This document shows positions 33,400 through 44,576 of a stretch of DNA of 64,000 nucleotides, piece by piece; positions within the stretch are counted from its first letter, which is position 1, and each line of letters opens with the position of its first letter. The position numbers and the translations under genes are program-made. The stretch covers positions 11,651,001 to 11,715,000 of the forward strand of contig CM067544.1 in NCBI GenBank assembly GCA_034509755.1. Reading direction: 5' to 3'. The stretch is from Anisodus tanguticus. Taxonomy: Eukaryota > Streptophyta > Magnoliopsida > Solanales > Solanaceae. Below the pieces are notes generated by a model that was given only the letters and a program-made list of their open reading frames with translations, had not been told where the DNA came from and made no database searches.

Positions 33400-34352
33400 C
33401 TTTAACAAACAGACAGAGAAAGAAGCATTCCCGTGGGAACTGGGGCTCTTTTGCCTTGTCCGAAAGGTCAGGGTCAGAGAGAGAACAAGTCGTGTGTGCA
33501 TCAATGGAAACTTGTTCCCACACTGAACCTTCACCTCCAACTTCTACCTTTAATCATAATATCATGACCTTTTACAATCCCAATTTCACCTCTAATCTTT
33601 CTCATGCTCTGACTCCCCTCCCATTCCCTTAGGGTTTCTTCTCCTTCTTTCTCATCTTCAGGTAACTATCTCATATCTATCACGTGTATTGCTTTATTCA
33701 ATCATCATTTTCTCTGGATATATTTTCCGTTGTTTGTTATGATTTTGTCTTTGTTGAAACGTTTAATCTGATCATTTGGACCGATAGTTACAATTTGAAC
33801 TTTTGTTATAGCTTGGTTATTTCATTCATATTTATTCTTCTTCTAGCTGTGGATGAATAGATTCAAAAGTTGAGCGAACCATATTGTTTTTAGCGGATAA
33901 GTAAATTTAGGTGGATTAAGATGTTTGGCACATAAGAATTTAAACATTGGATTAACAAATACCAGCATTTCTAGATTTTATCGTCTTTTTAAAAAAAAAA
34001 TATATATATTTCATAGGGGTTGGGGAAATGTGGGAGGGGATTACAAGGTAAGGAATCGAACCCTCACCAGCAAGGTGAACGTTCAGTTAGCCAACCAACT
34101 GAGCTATTAAGATCCCCCAGATTTTGTCGACTTGCCTTGGCAATTCCATGGAATTTCTTCTGCCTGGTCCTTTAGTATCAGAGTTTGGAACAACTTCAAT
34201 TTCCTTTAGTTTTTCCTATCTTTTATGCTGCTTATCTTTCATCTTCAGGATTAGATTATTTGCTAGGACGTGCTTTTATATGTTCTTAATAGTAAATGAA
34301 TTAATTGGTTGATGTGATATGTTTCTAAGTTTCTTTCTGTTATTTCGTATAG
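33400..34352 (+). promoter_or_regulatory. 5' leader and 5'UTR intron of the tail-anchored gene
   Basis: A CT-rich leader ends at 33661 (cttcag before gtaact), a plausible donor. The matching acceptor is tttcgtatag ending 34352, 21 bp before the start codon. This gives a 691-bp 5'UTR intron (33662-34352) containing a SINE. The transcription start is not visible; I estimate it within 33400-33600. Splice sites are inferred from GT-AG consensus only. Confidence 0.55.
33986..34118 (-). mobile_element. tRNA-derived SINE in the 5'UTR intron
   Basis: Read on the minus strand it begins GGGGGATCTTAATAGCTCAG, contains an A-box-like TAGCTCAGTTGG and a B-box-like GGTTCGATTCC about 40 bp later, and ends in T10 then A5. 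A 13-bp target duplication flanks it: agattttatcgtc (33973-33985) and agattttgtcgac (34119-34131), with two differences. The tRNA-like head is clear, but it is not a functional tRNA gene. Confidence 0.85.
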
Positions 34353-34373
34353 GTGTTGCTGGTATAGTAAGCC

Positions 34374-37203
34374 ATGCCGACATATACAGCAATAGCTATG
34401 GATAGATTAATAGAATCCAGGGGCTCGAAATCCATGACAACTTCCAAGAGCATTCATGACTCAGAGTTTGAGAGGAGGAACAACATTCCTAATTCAAGTT
34501 TTGAAAGGAGCAAGAATGGTTGTAGTTCAAAACTAGAAAGGAAAACTAGCGAGTCTAATGTAAAGATGGATGATACCAATGGTAAGTCCTCTGTAATAGC
34601 AGATAGGAATGACCACTGGACTCAAATATCTCCTGCACTATACACAATTCCCAAGCCAACACCACTTCCAGATTCTCCTTCGTCATTTCCTCCATCGCCC
34701 TACATAATCAATCACAAGCGCCGAGGTCCACGGCTTTCAAAGAGTTTCACTGAAGATGATTTCGGCACTCAACAACAAGCTCTAGATGGAGAGAAGAAGA
34801 TGGATGAGAATTTAAGAGATATGGAGAAGGAGTTCCCCAGTACATCTGTTGATGACCCTTCCGTTTCTAGTGAGACAGTTGATTGTGCAAAAGAGGATAA
34901 TTTGTTATTCACTGCTGATAACTTGGTTAAAGGTGGTGAAGAGAGTGACCTCTGTGATGGGGAGCTTCTTCACCAAGATTTGCATAATGGTTCAGCTGGG
35001 CAAAATGGTACAATGAAGTCTGTTGCATTCAATTTGCGTAGAGGTGGTGAAGTTGATGATTTCTTTGACCCACAGGAATCTCTGAGTGTCAGGAGTTATG
35101 GTGAGAGTGAGAGTAATGGTGGATTACAGCGCTGTTTAAGTTACATGACTCCGATGGGAGAATTTTATGATGCTTGGGAAGGTAGTCGTCTTTCCATAAT
35201 GTGATAATTTCATGATTATGTCTTTCTATGCTTACATTTGAATTGAAATTGAGGTGTTTATGTGTTACTCTTCACTAGTAATAGTTAGAAGGTTCTCTTT
35301 ACTATTTTCTTCCTTTTCTTTTTCCTGGCTGTCACATTGGCTTCCTTGTCTTTTCCCTGACGTATAGTTGTTGGATTTACTTTTTTCAGTCAAGTATGCA
35401 AGTTTTGGTATTCTAAAAAAAATCTTGTTACCATTGTGCCCTTTATGATAAGTTACTGACTGTTGTATGTTATCACCGTGAGCTTACTGTAATACTAGTC
35501 TGACATAATTTTGGCTGTCTTATGCACCTTGTCTCTTCAGAACTATCTACAGATAATGGGCCACAGATACCTGCAAATGATTTTGAAAGTGAGCTTAGAG
35601 AAATAAGATTGAGCTTGCTAATGGAAATTGAAAAGCGAAAGCAAGTAGAAGAAGCTCTAATTAATATGCAAACCCAGTGGCAAAGGATTCGTGAACGCTT
35701 ATCTCTCTTGGGGTTGAACTTCCCTCCTAATCCTGTTGCTGGAGAGGGATTGGACAATGAACAGCTAGATGATCAGGTGGAAGATTTGTGTCAACAACTC
35801 CACATCGTTCGGTTTGTATCAGATTCCATTGGAAGGGGACTAGAAAAGGCTGAGGTGGAGGCAGAAATGGAGGCTCAAATTGAGTCTAAGAACTTTGAGA
35901 TAGAACGACTATGGGACAGGTTGAATTATTACAAAGCTGTGAATCGAGAGATGTCACAGAGGAATCAGGAAGCTATAGGTGAGTTTATGTTACATTTTAC
36001 TACTTATAAGTTGAGGCTGATGTGTTGTTGTGCATTTAGGTATATGCATGTTCTTTCGGGGTTGTTTAGACAAATGCCTGGGGAGATCTTTCACTTATTC
36101 TTTATACTTCCGTGTCTGTCAATCTTTGACTTGTTGCTTCCACCAAATAGATGAGATATGTTGATAGGAACAACTAGGTCCTTAACCTTTATTACTTAGT
36201 TTCACTTATAGTTTCATTGGAGTATTGGTCATAGCCGTGATGACAACTGCCTCCTCTCTTACCTGAGAGAATTAAAACTTAAGCATAAGTCAGATATGAT
36301 GTTTTTCTTTTCCAACTGATGCATAAAGTTATCATTTAGTAGTATCTCTGAACTGCAAATGTCGTCCTGCTGTTCCATGCCCAATGTTTATGTTTCATCT
36401 TTAGTGCATCCAGAATAATGTCTTGGGCTATCAAAAAAAATAATGTGGGCTATCTGTGTATTTTACAACTAAACTTTATCGTGCACTTTTTCACTCATAA
36501 ATGCAGTTTTTTTATATAATATCTAAACATAGACTCGATCCTAATTCTCATATCTATAATCATATCAGTTAAAGTAGGACATTTAATTCTTAACCATGTA
36601 AAAGATACTATATACAAGGCATATGACTCCTTAGTATCTGTCAAATTAGATTGTATGCATACCCGTAATCCGATTTGCAGAATTGTATGAAAGACCAAAT
36701 TGAGGCTTGTAACTTCCTTGCTAACATACAACTTACATCAGGAGTACATTTGGTTCATAGGCCAATTTGTAGGTTAGTGTGTCGTCTAAGACCTTATAGA
36801 GATAGTTATATTACTCTGAGTGACAACTGTTCAGGCTGCTTCTCTGATTATCTAAGCTCCGTAGCTGCACTCTATCAGGGTAAATGCTAAGTAGTGATTT
36901 TTTATTTTTTATTTTGCTGTGTGGTTTTGTAGTTGGTTGAGATCGAGATCTACCAGTAGACACTGTTTGTTTTGTAGAAAATGAAAGTTCCTGTGTTTTT
37001 GTTTGGATTGTGTAGAGACAGCGCGGCGTATTAGGCAAATAAGGAAGAGAAGGCAGAAGAAATGGATATGGGGGTCGATTGCTGCTACAATTACACTAGG
37101 CTCTGCTGTCTTGGCCTGGTCTTACTTTTCTACTGGAAGAGAATCATCTTCTTTGAATCAATCTTCTCATAGTCTGGAGGGTGACTCTGGATCAGAACTA
37201 TGA
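34374..37203 (+). CDS. Coiled-coil protein with C-terminal membrane anchor
   Basis: Three exons (34374-35181, 35541-35978 and 37016-37203), all with GT-AG borders and matching phase 1 joins, give 477 residues. Residues 1-270 are hydrophilic and serine-rich, with HWTQISPALYTIP, PYIINHKRRGPRLSKSF and CLSYMTPMGEFYDAWE as likely conserved stretches. Residues about 280-415 form heptad-rich coiled coil (ESELREIRLSLLMEIEKRK). A basic patch RRIRQIRKRRQKK precedes a single hydrophobic segment at about 432-453 (WIWGSIAATITLGSAVLAW), and 24 polar residues follow. That is the layout of a tail-anchored protein facing the cytosol, on ER, nuclear envelope or another organelle. I cannot name the family. All frames are intact. 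Confidence 0.85.
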
Positions 37204-37980
37204 GTTCTTAATGAATAGGTTAAGGTGTGCTTATTACACAGGGAAATAAGGAAGCAGGAGATCAATCTTACTGTCTTGTGAATATCATCATATATTCTTT
37301 TTTTTGATACATAAAGCATATTTCTGCTATTCCACATGTACAGTTGCCTCGAAAATAAATAAAATATTTGCTCTGGGGTTGTTAGCACCACGACGAAACG
37401 GTTCTTATAACTATAGAGGTGGCTTGCCTACAGAACTCTTTCTTCAGCCGACCGACAAGTTGCTTAATACTCGTTCAGTTAAAACTGCACGAGAGTAAAT
37501 AACCGAGAAAATATCCTTAAAGCTCTATTTGGCACGGAACGTTTTTGGTGTTTGATGGTTGGACAAAACAGTTGTGCAATGTCTTGGAAGGAGGCATTTA
37601 CTGTATTACCTCGTATTGGTTGAATTTTGGGTCAGAAACTAAAGGGTTTTCATAGAACTAACAGGAATTTTAAATCAAAACAGTTGCTGCACTATCCGTT
37701 GTCCTTCTATCCTTCTGATATTTGAGTCGGTGACTGTTTTGGTCCAACAACTAACAGAAGTTGTTCTGTAACGAAAAAATAATCATGTTATCATCAAGTG
37801 ACCACCTAAACTTTCCAATTGCCTAAAATGGAGGCCCAAACAATTCCATCATTTGGTTAATGGTTGGACGGACCAAGATATCAAAAACCTATTTGCTTAA
37901 ACCATATTGGTCACAACTCACAAGCATATGACGACAAGTATATTCAAAGATATAATCAAGTTGGGGACTATTTTTATTTT
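37204..37980. other. 3'UTR and flank of the tail-anchored gene
   Basis: No further gene. The 3'UTR presumably ends somewhere in this AT-rich stretch; I see no decisive polyadenylation signal. It ends at the target site (atttt, 37976-37980) of the next copia element. Confidence 0.45.
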
Positions 37981-38336
37981 TGAAAGAAATAATCCCCTTG
38001 ATTATTTTCATTAATTGAATAGGTATTTATACAAGATACAAAATAGGAGAATCATATTCCCATTCTATTCCTAAAATCTTATTCTATCATAATTCTAACT
38101 ATACAATTATGGTAAGTGTATAATCATAATTTAGGTAATAAATACACTACAATATACATTAAATATATATACCATATATACAAGATTGGTACAAGATACC
38201 AATCCACCAATCCCATGATTTCAGCCCCTAGTCCGTGTACTGCCCCTTTACTGGGCTGTCCGTATTGGGCCATTTACTGCCCCTTTGCTGGGCTGTCCGT
38301 ATTGGGCCATTGCCCCATTTGGGCCATTGTTTAACA
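37981..38336 (-). repeat. 3' LTR of copia element
   Basis: Contains a direct repeat of the segment with ctgggctgtccgtattggg (twice). It carries about 28 bp more than the other LTR through small insertions, including gccccatttgggccatt near its inner end. Confidence 0.93.
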
Positions 38337-38344
38337 CACCCCCA

Positions 38345-39900
38345 CAATCATAGCGGGCGGTCTTCGAACGCTGAGACTGTCCCTAAAATCTTCAAAAAGA
38401 ACCGCTGGTAGACCCTTTGTAAAGATGTCTGCAATTTGATAACGAGACGGGACATAGGCATACGCGAACGTGACCCTTTGCAACCTTTTCATGGACAAAG
38501 TGAATGTCCATTTCGATATGCTTAGTACGTTGGTGTTGAACTGGGTTACATGAAAGGTAGATGGCACTAATGTTATCCCAATATACCAAGGTTGCCTTCT
38601 GAATGGGACAATGAAGCTCCAAAAGCAAGTTACGTAGCCAACATGATTCGGAGACCACATTCGCTACCCCTCGATATTCTGCATCTGCACTTGAGCGTGA
38701 TAGAGTTGCCTGACGCTTTGCCGACCGGAGACCAAGTTGTTGTCAAGGAACATACAGTAGCCAGATGTAGACCATCTGGTGTCGGGACAACCACCCCAAT
38801 CAGCATCCGTGTAAGAGACAAGTGTGGATGTAGATGAAGGATACAAGTGTAACCCATAGTCCAGTGTCCCATGAATATACCGAATGATGCGTTTGATTGT
38901 ATTCATGTGCTCAACTCTGGGATCATGCATGAATAAACACACCTGCTGAACCGCATACGTAATATCCGGTCTGGTAAAGGTAAGATACTGGAGGGCCCCT
39001 GCAAGACTGCAATAGCTGGTCGGGTCCTCGTATGGTGCACCTACTGCGGCACTCAGCTTGGGGTTTGCATCAACTGGCGTGGAAGTGGACTTACATGATG
39101 ACATCTCAGCCCTCTCTATGATCTCAGCAGCATACTTTCGTTGAGACAAAAACAAGCCACCTGAATGACGGTTGACGGCAATCCCCAAAAAATAACTCAA
39201 AGGCCCTAAGTCTTTTATAGCGAACTCAGAACTGAGCATGGTCATGATAGACTGGCGCAAGGCATCGGAAGAGGCAGTCAAGATGATATCATCCACATAC
39301 AACAGAATGTAGGCCAAGGACGAACCACGGCGGTAGATGAACAAGGAATTATCTCGACTGCTTGTGAGTGAACCCAATAGTTGAAACAAAGTCGCAAACC
39401 TCGTGTACCAGGCCCTTGGAGACTGCTTAAGCCCATATAAGGACTTCTTCAACAAACATACATAATGAGGACGGTTTGGATCCCTGAAACCCAACGACTG
39501 ATGCATATAGACTGTTTCCTTGAGATTACCATGTAGGAAAGCATTCTTGACATCCAACTGATGAATTGGCCAAGTCTTTTAAAGAGCCAAGCTAAGCACA
39601 GTGCGAATGGTAGCCGGTTTGACCACCGGACTAAACGTCTCACCACAATCTATCCCAACCTGCTGAGTCTTACCATCACCAACAAGTCGCGCTTTATGTC
39701 AAGCAAATGACCCATCTGAATTCTCCTTATGAGCAAAAATCCACATAGACCTGATAACATTAATACCATATGGACGGGGCACCAACTCCCACGTCTTATT
39801 ATCAATAAGAGCATTATATTCATCAGTCATCGCAATTTTCCAATTAAGGTCATTTAATGCGGACACATGATTGCGGGGCAAGGGGGATTTAGAGACATCA
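38345..39900 (-). pseudogene. Copia reverse transcriptase / RNase H
   Basis: From 39881 the minus strand encodes the RT start (WKIAMTDEYNALIDNKTWEL), then MDVKNAFLHGNL, SLYGLKQSPRAWY, the catalytic YVDDIILTA and LGPLSYFLGIAV, and RNase H with YTDADWGGCPDTR and later IKHIEMD-type text. Breaks: TGA after DGSFA near 39700, a TAA near 39582, and a 1-nt deletion near 38727 that moves the RNase H end into another frame (VSESCWLRNLLLELHCP onward). Catalytic residues of RT are kept. The C-terminus ends near SVRRPPAMI at about 38345. Confidence 0.9.
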
Positions 39901-40094
39901 GAATGTAAATTAAAATGTCTTTTAGGTGTAAAAATATCCCGCTGACTACGAGTGACCGGTCTATGACTCGAGGAAGAATTGAGGGAATTTTGGGAATAAT
40001 CTGGGCTCGGGACGGACTGGCCAGCAGGCAGTGGGCTTGCTGGCCCAAATCGGTAACTGGAATCGTCGTCGGACCGGTTCCGAATTGGGCCGGA

Positions 40095-42035
40095 CTAGCC
40101 CAATTGCTTTGAACTGCTCCATGGGCACGAAACTGGGCACGAAACTGTGGGGCCAGTGGGCAGTGGGCCCACTGGAGAATTTTGGGTGCGGGAGATGTCC
40201 GAAAAATTCTGAATAATATACGGGGATATTTGGTCATCCAAAAAATTATACGACTTAGGCTCGGGAGTATGAACTTTTGTAAACGGAAATTGGGTTTCAT
40301 AAAAAATGACATGGCGATTAATTATGATTTTCTTGGAGGATAAGTCAAAGCATTTATAACCACGATAATTTGACGGATAACCCAAAAATACACACGGGGT
40401 AGACCGAGCCTGAAGTTTGTTAATTGTGGTGGATGAGAATAACGGATAGCACAAGCATCCAGAAATTCTAAGGTGAGAATAAGAAGGGTTCTTATTATAT
40501 AGGATTTTGAGGGGGGAAGAATATGTCAGACCTTTAGACGGAATTATGTTAAGAAGATATATGGCCATTTGTAGAGCATGATGCCAAAAGTATGGAGGTA
40601 TAAAGGCATGAATTAAGAGAGTTCGGACAATGTTATTTATGGAACGAATTTTGCGTTCGGCCTTCCCATTTGGTGAAGATGTACGAGGACACGAAAACCG
40701 AAAATTGATCCCATTATTAGTACAGAATTCCTGAAACTCCCTATTGTCATATTCTTTCCTATTATCACATTGAATATTTTTTATTTCTCTTTCGAATTGA
40801 GTACGAATGAACACTCTAAATTTGATGAAGACGGAAAACACTTGTGATTTATTCGCAATTGGAAACGTCCACAAAAATCTAGAATAATCATCTAAAAAGA
40901 GAACATAATATCGATGACCCAATGAACTAAGAACAGGAGACGTCCATAAATCGCTATGAATAATATCAAATGGCATTGAAGTATGAGAATTGGAGTCTAC
41001 AAATGGCAACTTAACATTTTTTCCTAATGAACAAGACTGACAAAGTGGAGTACGACTCGTACCCTTACATGAAATAAAGCTATTTTTATCTAAAACTGAT
41101 AAAATGGAAGACCCCGGATGACCCAGACGAGCATGCCACATGGAAGGAGAGATGGTTGCAAATGCTGATGGCAAGGCTTGACTCGATGGACTGAAACCAG
41201 GCATGATAGGATCCAGATCCCCCCTACTATCACACCTCATGAGATGACTCCCCGTCTTGAAATCCTTCACAGAGAAACCAAAAGGATCAAATTCAACGGA
41301 AACAGAATTGTCAGTAGTGAACTTTCGGACAAACACTAAATTTTTAATCAATTTAGGAGCATGTAAAGTATTTTTCAAGAGAAGGGGTGGATTGGGGGGA
41401 GACAACATTTTCTGACCATAACCCTGAATTGGAATAGAGTTGTCATTACCAATAATTATACCCCGAGGGGTGCTCAAATTGGAATAAGAGGAGAGAGTAC
41501 CTGATTTGGAAGTCATGTGAGTAGTGGCCCCGGTGTCCATGTACCAATTTGGGTCCGATTGAGTCAACCCCAACGTGTGCATCACGGCCTCGATATCGGT
41601 CTGAGTGGGGCCTGCTGCATGATGGGCTTGCGGAGGTCGGGGCCCAAGAACTCCTGTCCGTGATGGAGCTGGGTCGTAGCTGCTGCTGCTGCTGCCGCCG
41701 CCGCGCCGGGCCACCGGCCAGCCGGGGGCCGCCACCGCCGGGTGTTGGGCTCGAATCGTTGGCCATCCCACTGGCTGCTGGAATTGTGAGGGGCTGCTGG
41801 CCCACGGCCCACGGCCCCAGCCCCACTGCCATGGGCCCCACTGTTGGGACCAGAGGGTTGGTGGACCATTGTTCCCTGGATGGGACCCACCGCCTGCTTG
41901 CTGACCACCATAACCGCCGCGTTTGCCCCCGCGGTTTTTGTTATTATTTTTGCGATTATTCTTGCCGTCACCATGATTATGGATTTGGCCCGAATTATTA
42001 ACAAAACCCGGAGAACTAGGAGAGGACGCCATCAT
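40095..42035 (-). CDS. Copia gag end, protease and integrase
   Basis: One open frame of 646 residues. The first 120 are glycine/asparagine-rich (gag C-terminus; no clear CCHC knuckle). Aspartic protease follows with WYMDTGATTHMT at about 165. Integrase has the HLGHPG zinc-binding segment, CQSCSLGKNVKLPF, catalytic aspartates in IHSDLW and QCDN, and PNGKAERKIR with the catalytic glutamate. GG in the usual DNGGEY motif has become DNRKEY, a likely damaging change. The frame closes with a stop at 40095, ahead of RT. It is part of the element at 37981-43155, not a host gene. Confidence 0.88.
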   Translation of the reverse strand: MMASSPSSPGFVNNSGQIHNHGDGKNNRKNNNKNRGGKRGGYGGQQAGGGSHPGNNGPPTLWSQQWGPWQWGWGRGPWASSPSQFQQPVGWPTIRAQHPAVAAPGWPVARRGGGSSSSSYDPAPSRTGVLGPRPPQAHHAAGPTQTDIEAVMHTLGLTQSDPNWYMDTGATTHMTSKSGTLSSYSNLSTPRGIIIGNDNSIPIQGYGQKMLSPPNPPLLLKNTLHAPKLIKNLVFVRKFTTDNSVSVEFDPFGFSVKDFKTGSHLMRCDSRGDLDPIMPGFSPSSQALPSAFATISPSMWHARLGHPGSSILSVLDKNSFISCKGTSRTPLCQSCSLGKNVKLPFVDSNSHTSMPFDIIHSDLWTSPVLSSLGHRYYVLFLDDYSRFLWTFPIANKSQVFSVFIKFRVFIRTQFEREIKNIQCDNRKEYDNREFQEFCTNNGINFRFSCPRTSSPNGKAERKIRSINNIVRTLLIHAFIPPYFWHHALQMAIYLLNIIPSKGLTYSSPLKILYNKNPSYSHLRISGCLCYPLFSSTTINKLQARSTPCVFLGYPSNYRGYKCFDLSSKKIIINRHVIFYETQFPFTKVHTPEPKSYNFLDDQISPYIIQNFSDISRTQNSPVGPLPTGPTVSCPVSCPWSSSKQLG

Positions 42036-42680
42036 GACGACGGGGCTTGCTCCGTAGCCACCTTTTTAGCCAAACCGACTTCTTCCAAAGTAAGCATGGA
42101 GCAGGCTTGATAGAAATCAGGAAGAGGGTTGCTTTGGCGAAGGAGAGTTCCAACACCATTATAGACCTCCGAAAGACCGGCAACCAACTGTAGAACTAGA
42201 CGATTATTAGTTATCGGTGCGCCAACATTCCGGAGTTGATCCGCCAACTCCTTTAGTTTCTTGCAATATGCAGAAACGTTCGGAAATTCGTCCATTTGAA
42301 CGAGAGAGAATTCCTGCTCGAGTGTGACGACACGTGAATGTTGATTGTCTTGGAATATATCACACAATCTATTCCATGCAGCCATAGCCGTGGTATCCGT
42401 CTCAATAATCGTCTGTAGAAGGTCCACCGAAATAGTGGCGTAGATCCACCGGAGAACCGTAGCATCAAGAGTAATCCATAACACAGGATCCTCCGCAGGA
42501 AGGGGTCTAGCGGGAGGAATGATGTGATGAAGAACTTGAAGAGAGATATCGTGAATTTTAAACAACTCCGCCCACATCGCATATTAGACGTTTTCCATCT
42601 CAAGGTCAATAGGGATACTGTTCTTGACGTTAGAAACCATAGGGTAGGGTGATAATTGTTCTTAGACATATTGAAAGAAC
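42032..42680 (-). pseudogene. Copia gag (UBN2-type) with a nonsense codon
   Basis: The main open frame (42577-42032, 181 residues) starts MWAELFKIHDISLQVLHHI and continues with TAMAAWNRLCDIFQDN and LKELADQLRNVG, the pattern of the UBN2 family of plant copia gag. Upstream codons MVSNVKNSIPIDLEMENV are in the same frame but end in TAA just before YAMWAEL, so the true gag start lies upstream of a nonsense mutation near 42585. It overlaps the pol frame by 4 bp. Confidence 0.82.
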
Positions 42681-42813
42681 AAAGAAGGAGGGGAAATTTA
42701 AGAGAGGTGTTTGAGAGCGGAAGACGAACTTTGGGAGAGAAACCCGAGTGGGGGGAGGGTGTCTCGGCCGAGAGAGGCAAAAGTTGGGAGAGAAAAAACT
42801 TTTGTTAGACCTA

Positions 42814-42827
42814 GTCTCTTGATACCA
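42814..42827 (-). promoter_or_regulatory. Primer-binding site (tRNA-Met)
   Basis: Directly after the 5' LTR on the minus strand reads TGGTATCAAGAGAC, close to the initiator tRNA-Met complement TGGTATCAGAGC used by most copia elements. Confidence 0.85.
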
Positions 42828-43155
42828 TGAAAGAAATAATCCCCTTGATTATTTTCATTAATTGAATAGGTATTTATACAAGATACAAAATAGGAGAATC
42901 CTATTCCTAAAACCTTATTCTATCATAATTCTAACTATACAATTATGATAAGTGTATAATCCTAATTTAGATAATAAATACACTACAATATACATTAAAT
43001 ATATATACCATATATACAAGATTAGTACAAAATACCAATTCACCAATCCCATGATTTCAGCCCCTAGTCCGTGTACTGCCCCTTTACTGGGCTGTCAGTA
43101 TTGGGCCATTTACTGCCCCTTTGCTGGGCTGTCCGTATTGGGCCATTGTTTAACA
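42828..43155 (-). repeat. 5' LTR of copia element
   Basis: 328 bp, similar to 37981-38336 over its length. It is followed by the ATTTT target copy at 43156-43160. Confidence 0.93.
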
Positions 43156-43160
43156 ATTTT

Positions 43161-44576
43161 GGTTAAGAACTCAAATCAACAATTGTTTTCTGTTTCTTTG
43201 TTAAAAAAAACAATTTGTTTTCTGTTTGTCATTCCAATAATAAATTGTGAGATGATATGAAATACTGTTTGACGTGACTGATCCAAGGTTTTGGGTTACG
43301 AATTTGATTACTGATTGTCCTTTGAAAGACCATCTGATTAGAGCCTCATGGTTACATGATGACCATTGACCAACTGAATCCAAGAGGGTCAAGAGGTACA
43401 AGATTCTGTCTGTGGTTTTGCTGATTAGTTTTGTGCAAGTATGGTATCACTCTATTAGGACTACTTACTTTTCAGCAGCTGGACCACTTACTGGTGAGTG
43501 TGGGGCCAAATAGTAGGGACCCATGGCTACCTATGTTAAATTTGTGATTATAGATGGTTCGACATACCACTTTTCATGTCTTTACCAAAAGGTAGGTAAA
43601 TGGTAAATCTCGCCGCAGATCTCGTCCATTCATTCACCGCCAAATGTTCTTAACCAAACCAAGTACGACCAACAAGCTCCATTGTGAATTGTGTCTCTGA
43701 GAATCAAGAAAGTACTAATTTATACTTCTTCAGTCCCAAAATACTCATCATATTTTTATTTTTCAAAATCAATTTAATTTAATTAAATTATACTATATTA
43801 ATTTAATATTTTAAAATTGAAATTTAAATATTCAAAAATTATATGAAAAGTACTATAAATTGCCATTTTTCATATTAATATGATAAAAAAAATATAGCTC
43901 AAAATATTAGTCAAAAATTATATAATTTAACTCTTAAAAAGCGTATTATAACAAGTATTTTAGGACGGACTATTTATTAGAATATCACATACCCAATACC
44001 ATAATTAACGAATATGAGATGTGAGGGTAGATCTACCCTAATTTTCTAGGTGAATTTTGAATGTAAATTTCTAATTATCTTTAACAATTAAGTTTTTCAT
44101 ATATGGAAGTGGAACTACTACATAAAAATGTTACACTTTATCCGTAAGATAATTAATTTATAGCCATAGCAGAGATTAAGACACAAAAAAAATCTTGATA
44201 TAGAATAAAGCAAGCGTACCGTTAATCTCCATTGTTTCAACAGCGATAGAAATCAACAGTTAAGCCTAAGACCAGTTTTCACGATCCACTAGTTATCTCA
44301 ACTGATGGGGTGTCAACCACTATACCGCATATTCAAGAACATAATACGCTAGGTTTTCCAATAGCTAGGGAAAGAGGGGTTGGCCTCTATCTATAGAGAG
44401 TGTCTACCCATCACATGTCAATAATTATTGGGTCAAACTTATCTACACACATAACAATTTAATATTAGGCCTTTTATTAATCCACCACTTAGGCCACATC
44501 ACTATCCTTTCAGGTTATAACCAGTTAACACAAGTCCAAATTCCAATATTATCATCTTTCGGAAGAGAAAGGGTAC
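43161..44576. other. Intergenic stretch with a MITE
   Basis: No gene is seen. A Stowaway-like MITE lies at 43729-43977. The remainder is AT-rich DNA with no recognised element, ending where a truncated Sirevirus begins. Confidence 0.45.
43729..43977. mobile_element. Stowaway-like MITE
   Basis: The left end cttcttcagtcccaaaatac and the right end (gtattttaggacggac) are inverted versions of each other, a variant of the CTCCCTCCGTCCCA end typical of Stowaway MITEs. A TA precedes the left end. The interior is AT-rich and has no ORF. Confidence 0.72.

Larger units (their letters stand above)
37981..43155 (-). mobile_element. Structurally complete copia retrotransposon
   Basis: LTRs at 37981-38336 and 42828-43155 start TGAAAG and end TTTAACA. 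An exact target duplication ATTTT lies at 37976-37980 and 43156-43160. On the minus strand the primer-binding site TGGTATCAAGAGAC (42814-42827) follows the 5' LTR, and a ggggtg purine tract precedes the 3' LTR near 38337-38343. Gag, protease, integrase, RT and RNase H are all present in copia order. Several stops and at least one frameshift make it non-autonomous now. The LTRs differ by small indels (356 and 328 bp). Confidence 0.95.

Noticed and set aside
33262..33540. Minus-strand ORFs opposite the 5' leader of the tail-anchored gene
   Set aside because: Antisense shadow of a CT-rich leader; no independent evidence for a gene.
34048..34118. Possible tRNA gene on the minus strand
   Set aside because: Has A- and B-box-like segments but no proper cloverleaf end; the A tail and flanking target duplication show a SINE.
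41446..42004. Alternative-frame ORFs on both strands over the copia gag-pol
   Set aside because: Shadows of the real minus-strand frame in a GC-rich, glycine-coding stretch.
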